Assembly (NCBI GenBank): GCA_036279835.1
Contig: DASUII010000300.1
Location: 1 to 6,724 of the forward strand
Direction of reading: 5' to 3'
DNA: 6,724 nt
DNA from: GCA-003244245 sp036279835
Lineage (GTDB): Bacteria > Actinomycetota > Actinomycetes > Mycobacteriales > Pseudonocardiaceae
The position numbers and the translations under genes were made by a program. Position 1 is the first letter of the stretch. Each line of letters starts with the position of its first letter. This document shows positions 1-4,525 of the stretch, in pieces. The notes beneath the pieces were generated by a model. It saw only the letters and a program-made list of their open reading frames with translations, was not told the origin of the DNA and did no database searches.

Positions 1-1
1 G

Positions 2-370
2 CTGGTGGCGGTGGAGCGCGAGGTGTGGTCGGGCCACGCGAACTCGGTGTTCGCCGAGACCACCGAGGGCGAGCTAGCCATCCTGCCTGGGCATACCCCG
101 TTGCTGGGTGAGCTCATCGAGGGTGGCATCGTCAAGGTCACTACGACCGACGGTGAGACCGTGACGGCGGCGGTCTTCGGCGGGTTTCTGTCGGCTACGG
201 GTGACAAGGTGAGCGTGCTGGCCGAGGCGGCCGAGCTTGCCGACGAGATCGATCCGCAGGCCGCCAAGGATGCATTGGCGAAGGCCAACGCCGACAAGGA
301 TTCGGAGCAAGCCGAGTCGGCACGCGCCAGAGCGACCGCGCGACTGCGGGCAGTCGGTCAAACCGTGTGA
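2..370 (+). CDS. atpC: ATP synthase F1 epsilon subunit, 5'-truncated
   Basis: This is the epsilon subunit of the membrane ATP synthase, part of the central stalk that couples rotation to catalysis and can restrain ATP hydrolysis. The frame is open from base 2 and the first visible residues, LVAVEREVWSGHANSVF, align (from memory) with IVAVDRNIWSGTAKFLF of the M. tuberculosis protein, so about seven or eight N-terminal codons lie outside the window. The GTG at base 5 is therefore an internal valine, not the start. The N-terminal beta-sandwich carries the family pattern GELAILPGHTPLL, and GGFLSATGDKVSVLAE follows. The C-terminal helical part is rich in Ala, Lys and Glu and ends RARATARLRAVGQTV, close to the mycobacterial ending RARLRAVG. 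It would be the last gene of the atp operon. The next gene follows in the same direction 25 bases later, so co-transcription is plausible. Confidence 0.93.
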   Translation: MVAVEREVWSGHANSVFAETTEGELAILPGHTPLLGELIEGGIVKVTTTDGETVTAAVFGGFLSATGDKVSVLAEAAELADEIDPQAAKDALAKANADKDSEQAESARARATARLRAVGQTV

Positions 371-395
371 GATTCTTCCGGGGGCGGGGGCCGCT

Positions 396-821
396 ATGGG
401 GCTAGCGCGGATCCTGGAGTTCGTCCTGCTAGCCGGGGCAGTGGTGATCGCCGCCCTGGCATTGCGACGACTAAGGCTGGTACGTCAAGGCGGCATCGAC
501 GTCGCACTGCGATCGCGCCCGAAGGACGCCGGCCGTGGCTGGCACCAGGGCGTGGGCCGCTATCAGGGCGACGGCTTCGCCTGGTTCCGGGTTTCCAGCC
601 TGCGGTCTGGTCCCGATCGAGTGCTCGACCGGGACCAGCTGGAGATTGTGGAACGACGGGGTCTGACGGTGCCGGAAAGCTATGCGATGCCCAGCGGGGC
701 GGTCGTGCTGCGCTGCCGCACCGGCGTCGACGAGTTGGAACTGGCCATGCGGCAGGACACCCTCACGGGTTTTCTGTCCTGGCTGGAGTCGGCTCCGCCG
801 GGGGCGCGACGGAGCTCGTGA
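396..821 (+). CDS. DUF2550 membrane-anchored protein (Rv1312-like)
   Basis: This 141-residue protein of unknown function is homologous to the Rv1312 family (DUF2550) that follows atpC in mycobacteria. It has one hydrophobic segment at about residues 6-24 (LEFVLLAGAVVIAALAL), then a basic RRLRLVRQGG stretch, which suggests an N-terminal anchor with the rest in the cytoplasm. The soluble part has the family patterns GWHQGVGRYQGDGFAWFRVSSLR (residues 48-70, with R56, Y57, W63 and R65) and, near the end, LTGFLSWLES (123-132). I chose the ATG at 396 because the hydrophobic segment starts right after it and family members begin this way; the frame stays open upstream to 237, but that part lies inside atpC in another frame. 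The leader is G-rich (380-390) with no clear ribosome-binding site. The last two codons, TCG TGA, fall inside the palindrome at 815-860. No catalytic motif is visible, and a link to ATP synthase is only positional. Confidence 0.85.
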   Translation: MGLARILEFVLLAGAVVIAALALRRLRLVRQGGIDVALRSRPKDAGRGWHQGVGRYQGDGFAWFRVSSLRSGPDRVLDRDQLEIVERRGLTVPESYAMPSGAVVLRCRTGVDELELAMRQDTLTGFLSWLESAPPGARRSS

Positions 822-860
822 GTGCGTAACAGTGTTCTAACACTGTTACGCACTCACGAG
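815..860. terminator. Perfect palindrome across convergent gene ends, probable bidirectional terminator
   Basis: Two 22-base arms, 815-836 (starting CTCGTGAGTGCG) and 839-860 (ending CGCACTCACGAG), are exact reverse complements separated by two bases, CT. As RNA this gives a stem of about 21 bp with a four-base loop from either strand. No T-run follows on either side, so it is not a classical U-tailed terminator, but it matches the tail-less hairpins proposed for mycobacterial termination. Both flanking genes stop inside it at mirror-image positions (TGA at 819-821 on plus, TGA at 854-856 on minus). The right arm also contains the small palindrome TAACACTGTTA (838-848), which resembles a TetR-type operator half, so protein binding is a less likely alternative. 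Confidence 0.7.
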
Positions 861-1447
861 TCCTGTGCGCGCCCCCCGGGCGCCCACAGGACATCCCCCG
901 CTGGATTGGCGACTCGGCACAGGATGAACAGCAGGTCAGACAGCCGGTTGAGGTAACGCGCCGTCAGGGGATTGGTGCGCTGCGCGTCGACCTCCAGCAT
1001 GGCCCACACGCTGCGCTCGGCGCGCCGGGTGACCACCCGGGCGGTGTGCAGCAGCGCGGCGCCGGGAGTGCCCCCGGGCAGGATGAACGAGTCCAGCGCG
1101 GGCAGCGCGGCGTTGAACTCGTCGCACCAACCCTCCAGCCGGGTGACGTAGCTCTCGGCGATCCGCAGCGGAGGATATTTCGGCGGTGCTTGATCTTTGG
1201 GCACGATGGGGGTACATAGGTCGGCACCCACGTCGAACAGGTCGTTCTGTACCTGCCGCAGCACCGTGAGCAGCCGTTGGTCCAACGAGCCCAGCGCTAG
1301 CGCCACACCGAGCGCGCAGTTGGCTTCATCGACGTCGGCGTAGGCGATCAGCCGCGGATCGGTCTTGCTCACCCGGGAGAAGTCGCCGAGGCCGGTCGTT
1401 CCGTCGTCACCGGTGCGGGTGTAAATCCTGGTCAGGTGCACAGCCAT
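854..1447 (-). CDS. pduO: PduO-type ATP:cob(I)alamin adenosyltransferase
   Basis: This 197-residue cytoplasmic enzyme transfers the adenosyl group of ATP to cob(I)alamin, making adenosylcobalamin for B12-dependent mutases. It shows the PduO/MMAB family signatures in order: the ATP-binding N-terminal TRTGDDGTTGLGD (residues 10-22), YADVDEANCALG (36-47), QNDLFDVGADL (67-77), PGGTPGAALLHTARVVTRRAERSVW (124-148, with the conserved RRAER) and YLNRLSDLLFILCR (165-178). The ATG at 1447 gives MAVHLTRIYTRTGDDGTTGL, nearly identical to what I recall of the start of M. tuberculosis Rv1314c, so the start is secure. A short segment around residues 83-91 (PKDQAPPKY) appears longer than in that protein. It is divergent from murA and convergent with the DUF2550 gene, so it is probably transcribed alone. 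The ethylmalonyl-CoA mutase encoded downstream in this window is one likely consumer of its product. The symbol marks the family; the gene is not in a propanediol operon. Confidence 0.93.
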   Translation of the reverse strand: MAVHLTRIYTRTGDDGTTGLGDFSRVSKTDPRLIAYADVDEANCALGVALALGSLDQRLLTVLRQVQNDLFDVGADLCTPIVPKDQAPPKYPPLRIAESYVTRLEGWCDEFNAALPALDSFILPGGTPGAALLHTARVVTRRAERSVWAMLEVDAQRTNPLTARYLNRLSDLLFILCRVANPAGDVLWAPGGRAQDS

Positions 1448-1453
1448 GAGATC

Positions 1454-1459
1454 AGGCTA
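1454..1459 (-). promoter_or_regulatory. Candidate -10 box of a leaderless promoter for the adenosyltransferase
   Basis: Read on the minus strand this is TAGCCT, matching the actinobacterial -10 pattern TANNNT, followed by six bases (GATCTC) and then the ATG. That spacing would start the transcript at the A of the start codon, giving a leaderless mRNA. There is no Shine-Dalgarno sequence before the ATG, which fits. No clear -35 is visible. TANNNT is a weak pattern, so this is an inference from position. Confidence 0.4.
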
Positions 1460-1488
1460 CGGCTGCGCGGCGTGACGAGCGCACCCGC

Positions 1489-1494
1489 TAGCGT
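1489..1494 (+). promoter_or_regulatory. Candidate -10 box of a leaderless promoter for murA
   Basis: TAGCGT fits TANNNT and is followed by eight bases before the GTG start of murA at 1503, so transcription could begin at or within two bases of the start codon. The only purine-rich stretch upstream (AGG at 1499-1501) is too close to the GTG to serve well as a ribosome-binding site. It sits in the same 55-bp gap as the oppositely directed box for the adenosyltransferase. Confidence 0.35.
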
Positions 1495-1502
1495 GCGCAG
1501 GC

Positions 1503-2777
1503 GTGAGCGAGCACTTCAGGGTCTGCGGTGGCGCCCGATTGACCGGCGAGGTCCAGGTCGTCGGGGCGAAGAACAGTGTGCTGAAGCTGATGGCGGCCGC
1601 GTTGCTGGCCGAGGGCGCTACGACGCTCACTAACTGTCCCGAGATCCTGGATGTCCCGCTGATGGGCGACGTGCTGCGGGGGCTGGGCTGTGATGTGCAG
1701 GTCGCGGGCTCAGAAGTCAGGATTACTGCGCCGGCTGAGCTCAAGCACGAGGCGGATTACGGATCGGTGAGCAAGCTGCGGGCATCGGTGTGTGTGCTCG
1801 GTCCGTTGGTCGGCCGCTGCCGGCGGGCCAGGGTCGCACTGCCCGGCGGCGACGCCATCGGCTCCCGGCCGCTGGACATGCACCAGAACGGGCTTCGCAA
1901 GCTCGGTGCCCGTAGCGAGATCGAGCACGGCTGTGTGGTGGCCGAGGCCGAGGGACTGCACGGGGCGCAGATCTGGCTGGACTTCCCGAGCGTGGGGGCG
2001 ACCGAGAACATCCTGATGGCCGCGGTGCTCGCGCAGGGCACCACCGTCATCGACAACGCGGCGCGCGAACCGGAGATCGTGGATCTGTGCGTGATGCTGC
2101 AGCAGATGGGCGCCCGCATTTCCGGCGCGGGCACCTCCACGCTCACCATCGAAGGGGTCGACGCGCTGGCGCCCACCGACCACCGGGTGATCGGTGACCG
2201 CATCGTCGGGGCTACCTGGGCATTCGCCGCGGCGATGACTCGGGGTGACGTCACGGTCCGCGGCGTCAACCCGCATCACCTGGACCTGGTGCTGGAGAAG
2301 CTGCGATTGGCCGGTGCTCAAGTTGATCAACCAGAGGTTGGCGACGGCTTCCGGGTAGTGATGCCCGGCCGGCCCAGTGCGGTGGACTTCGTGACGCTGC
2401 CCTATCCGGGCTTCGCCACCGACCTGCAGCCGATGGCGATCGCCCTGTCGGCTATCGCCGAGGGCACCTCGATGATCACCGAGAACGTCTTCGAAGCCCG
2501 ATTCCGGTTCGTCGAGGAGATGATCCGGCTAGGCGCCGACGCTCGGACCGACGGGCACCACGCGGTGGTCCGGGGTATCGAGCGGCTCTCCAGCGCGCCG
2601 GTGTGGGCCTGCGACATCCGGGCCGGCGCCGGACTGGTGCTAGCCGGCCTGTGCGCCGAGGGCACTACCGACGTCTGGGACGTCTTCCACATCGACCGCG
2701 GCTACCCAAGCTTCCTAGAAAACCTGATGACCCTAGGCGCCGACATCCAACGGGTAACCACGCCCCCAGAACGCTGA
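1503..2777 (+). CDS. murA: UDP-N-acetylglucosamine 1-carboxyvinyltransferase
   Basis: MurA transfers enolpyruvate from phosphoenolpyruvate to UDP-GlcNAc, the first committed step of peptidoglycan synthesis in the cytoplasm. The 424-residue product has the usual length and the two inverse alpha/beta barrel halves of the EPSP synthase superfamily. Visible landmarks are GAKNSVLKLMAA (residues 21-32, including the substrate-binding Lys23-Asn24), RASVCVLGPLVGR (93-105), the catalytic-loop region LPGGDAIGSRPLDMH (113-127), FPSVGATENILMAA, TDLQPMAIAL and DIRAGAGLVLAG. At the position where most bacteria have the catalytic cysteine attacked by fosfomycin (Cys115 in E. coli), this protein has Asp117, as in M. 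tuberculosis, which predicts natural fosfomycin resistance. The start is GTG; MSEHFRVCGGARLTGEV aligns with the family N-terminus. The stop is immediately followed by the inverted repeat at 2778-2853. In known mycobacteria an rRNA operon follows murA; here a minus-strand acyl-CoA synthetase does. Confidence 0.97.
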   Translation: MSEHFRVCGGARLTGEVQVVGAKNSVLKLMAAALLAEGATTLTNCPEILDVPLMGDVLRGLGCDVQVAGSEVRITAPAELKHEADYGSVSKLRASVCVLGPLVGRCRRARVALPGGDAIGSRPLDMHQNGLRKLGARSEIEHGCVVAEAEGLHGAQIWLDFPSVGATENILMAAVLAQGTTVIDNAAREPEIVDLCVMLQQMGARISGAGTSTLTIEGVDALAPTDHRVIGDRIVGATWAFAAAMTRGDVTVRGVNPHHLDLVLEKLRLAGAQVDQPEVGDGFRVVMPGRPSAVDFVTLPYPGFATDLQPMAIALSAIAEGTSMITENVFEARFRFVEEMIRLGADARTDGHHAVVRGIERLSSAPVWACDIRAGAGLVLAGLCAEGTTDVWDVFHIDRGYPSFLENLMTLGADIQRVTTPPER

Positions 2778-2853
2778 CCCCACCCCGATATGGAGACATA
2801 ACGGGGTTATCGAGCCCGTCATTGCCCCGATATGTCTCCATAGCGGGGTGGGG
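2778..2853. repeat. Two-unit inverted repeat, REP/BIME-like, between convergent genes
   Basis: Arms 2778-2806 and 2825-2853 pair over 29 positions with only two mismatches (2788/2843 and 2801/2830), separated by an 18-base spacer. Each arm also contains its own near-palindrome of 24 bases: CCCCGATATG, loop GAGA, CATAACGGGG on the left (2783-2806), and CCCCGATATG, loop TCTC, CATAGCGGGG on the right (2825-2848). Each can fold into a hairpin with nine pairs and one internal mismatch. A small palindromic unit present twice head-to-head is the architecture of REP doublets (BIMEs). It begins at the base after the murA stop and includes the last codons of the synthetase, so it probably also ends transcription from both sides. 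Whether other copies exist in the genome cannot be told from this window. Confidence 0.75.
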
Positions 2854-4453
2854 GGAGCTGGCGGATGAGTTTCTTGTCGAACTTGCCTACTGAGGTTTTG
2901 GGAATCTCGGTGACGAAGGACCAGTGGTCGGGGAGCTGCCAGGTGGGCACCGAGGCGCTGAGGTGATCGCGTAGCTCGGCTACGCTGACCTGCGCACCTT
3001 CAGCGATGACCACGGTGGCTAGGGGGCGTTCCACCCACTTGTCGTCCGGGACGGCGACCACCGCGGCCTCGACCACCTTCGGGTGCCCCATCAGCAGGTT
3101 CTCCAGCTTCACCGAAGAGATCCACTCACCACCGGATTTGATCACGTCCTTGGCGCGGTCGGTGATGGTGATGAAGCCCAGCTCGTCGATGGTGCCCACG
3201 TCGCCAGTCCGCAACCAGCCGTCGTGAAATCTCGCGGAGTTCGGGTCCTCAGTGTCGGCATCCCCGTAGTACCGCGCGGTGACCCACGGCCCTCGGACCT
3301 CGATCTCGCCGACTGACGTGCCGTCACAGGCAAGCACGATGTCGCCTTCGGCGACGATGCGACCCTCGACGCCGGCGACCAACCGCCCCTGGCTGGCCCG
3401 GTAGCGCCAGGCGTCGTCGCCCTGCACGCCGATCGGCGGGGTGGCTACCGAGCCGACCGGGGAAGTCTCGGTCATCCCCCACACATGCTTGATCTCGACA
3501 CCGAATTCCTCGGAGAACGCCTTCATCAGCGCCAGTGGTACGGCAGAGCCGCCGCAAATCACTCGGCGGATCGAGGAGATGTCGCCGCCGTGCGCTCGCA
3601 GGTACCGCAGTACATCGCCCCAGATCGTCGGCACCGCGGCGGCGAGTGTGGGTTGCTCCGCCTCGATGAGCCCGACCAGCGGCTGGCCTTGCAAGAAACG
3701 GTCCGGCATGATCAAGCTGGCGCCGGACATCAGGGCGGCGTAGGGCAGCCCCCAGGCGTTGGCGTGAAACATCGGCACTATCGGCAGGATCCGATCGGTC
3801 GCGGTCAGACCGGCGACCTCACCGGTACAGATGCACATCGAATGCAGGTAGGCCGAGCGGTGGCTGTAGGCGACCCCTTTGGGATCGCCGGTGGTACCAC
3901 TCGTGTAGCACATCGCCGCCGCGCAGCGCTCGTCGATGTCGGTCGGCCAGTCGAACTCCTCGGGCTGGGCGGCGAGCAGCTCGTGGTAGGAGTGCACCTG
4001 CTTGCCGGCGCCGTCCAGCAGCGATGCGTCGCCAACCACCACCACGTGACGAACTGTCTTCATCTCCGGCAGCACGCGAGCCAGCACCGGCACGAGTGAA
4101 CCGTCCACGATCACCACGTCGTCCTGCGCGTGGTTGGCGATCCAGGCCACCTGCTCGGGCTCCAGCCGTAGGTTCAAGGTGTGTACCACCGCGCCCATCG
4201 CGGGTATCGCGAGATAAGCCTCGAGATGTTCCTGGTTGTTCCACTGGAAGGTCGCCACCCGCTGGTCGCCGGTGACCCCGAGTCCGCGCAGCGCGCCGGC
4301 CAGCTGCGCAGCGCGCCGGCCCACCGCGGCGTAGCTCGCGCGGCGGGTGCCGTCGCCGGTCCAGGTGACGACTTCACTGTCACCGTGCACGCCTGCGCCG
4401 TGGCGCATGATCATGGCCACGGTCAGCGGAACATCCATCATCGTGCTATCCAC
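2819..4453 (-). CDS. AlkK/FadD-type fatty acyl-CoA synthetase
   Basis: This 544-residue ANL-superfamily enzyme activates a carboxylic acid through an acyl-adenylate to its CoA thioester. Motifs, numbered from the GTG at 4453, are: P-loop YTSGTTGDPKG (183-193), VPMFHANAWGLPYA typical of the AlkK-like branch, GMTETSPVG (326-334), GWLRTGD (412-418, with ribose-binding Asp418), TDRAKDVIKSGGEWIS with the hinge region, and PKTSVGKFDKK (518-528) with the catalytic Lys524. The frame is open to 4588, but I chose GTG at 4453: it is preceded by GGAAGGGG at an eight-base spacing, gives VDSTMMDVPLTVAMI like relatives starting (M)xSTMxDxPLT, and avoids overlap with the mutase. The last 11 residues, PPPRYGDISGQ, are encoded by the adjacent inverted repeat and look non-homologous. 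Chain length of the substrate cannot be read from the sequence. It is divergent from the mutase gene, with which it may share control. Confidence 0.93.
   Translation of the reverse strand: MDSTMMDVPLTVAMIMRHGAGVHGDSEVVTWTGDGTRRASYAAVGRRAAQLAGALRGLGVTGDQRVATFQWNNQEHLEAYLAIPAMGAVVHTLNLRLEPEQVAWIANHAQDDVVIVDGSLVPVLARVLPEMKTVRHVVVVGDASLLDGAGKQVHSYHELLAAQPEEFDWPTDIDERCAAAMCYTSGTTGDPKGVAYSHRSAYLHSMCICTGEVAGLTATDRILPIVPMFHANAWGLPYAALMSGASLIMPDRFLQGQPLVGLIEAEQPTLAAAVPTIWGDVLRYLRAHGGDISSIRRVICGGSAVPLALMKAFSEEFGVEIKHVWGMTETSPVGSVATPPIGVQGDDAWRYRASQGRLVAGVEGRIVAEGDIVLACDGTSVGEIEVRGPWVTARYYGDADTEDPNSARFHDGWLRTGDVGTIDELGFITITDRAKDVIKSGGEWISSVKLENLLMGHPKVVEAAVVAVPDDKWVERPLATVVIAEGAQVSVAELRDHLSASVPTWQLPDHWSFVTEIPKTSVGKFDKKLIRQLPPPRYGDISGQ
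4286..4321. repeat. Short direct repeat inside the synthetase gene
   Basis: The 16-base string GCGCAGCGCGCCGGCC occurs at 4286-4301 and again at 4306-4321, a 20-base period. Because 20 is not a multiple of three, the two copies are read in different frames, encoding parts of RRAAQLAGALRGLG. The reading frame is intact and the protein aligns normally here, so this is a GC-rich local repeat and possible slippage site rather than a frameshift. Confidence 0.6.
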
Positions 4454-4479
4454 CGCTGTAGCCCCTTCCAGAAGTACGT

Positions 4480-4491
4480 TACTGGCCAGTA
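4480..4491. promoter_or_regulatory. 12-bp palindrome between divergent genes, candidate operator
   Basis: TACTGGCCAGTA is a perfect palindrome in the 72-bp gap between the synthetase and mutase starts. Symmetry extends imperfectly outward (AC at 4476-4477 pairs with GT at 4494-4495). It overlaps or abuts TANNNT-like boxes on both strands: TACGTT (4475-4480) and TAGTGT (4490-4495) on plus, and TAACGT on minus (4481-4476). A dimeric repressor bound here could block both promoters. TetR-family regulators commonly do this for acyl-CoA genes; no regulator gene is in the window, so the identity is unknown. Confidence 0.45.
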
Positions 4492-4513
4492 GTGTCGAGG
4501 AGCCAGAGCTGCT

Positions 4514-4520
4514 GGAGGTG
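4514..4520 (+). promoter_or_regulatory. Strong ribosome-binding site fixing the mutase start
   Basis: GGAGGTG lies just upstream of the ATG at 4526, with five bases between the G at 4520 and the A of the start codon. It is the best Shine-Dalgarno match in the window and settles the mutase start. It contrasts with murA, the adenosyltransferase and the hydratase gene, which lack one. Confidence 0.8.
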
Positions 4521-4525
4521 CCCTG

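Noticed and set aside
5..7. GTG at 5 as the start of atpC
   Set aside because: It aligns with an internal valine of the family (VAVER/VAVDR); the true start is upstream of the window.
237..395. Upstream start at 237 for the DUF2550 gene
   Set aside because: This part lies inside atpC in another frame, is Arg/Pro-rich, and precedes the natural N-terminal membrane segment; ATG 396 fits the family.
1710..2330. Long minus-strand open frame opposite murA
   Set aside because: High-GC shadow frame with Arg/His/Gly-rich composition and no motif, opposite an intact conserved gene.
2778..2853. CRISPR-like or insertion-sequence end interpretation of the repeat
   Set aside because: Only two inverted units with one 18-base spacer and no array; no transposase gene or target duplication is visible.
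2603..2893. Small plus-strand frame spanning the murA end and the inverted repeat
   Set aside because: It begins inside murA in another frame and its tail merely translates the palindrome; no independent evidence for a gene.
3485..4099. Plus-strand open frame opposite the synthetase
   Set aside because: Shadow frame with no recognisable domain; the opposite strand encodes all ANL motifs.
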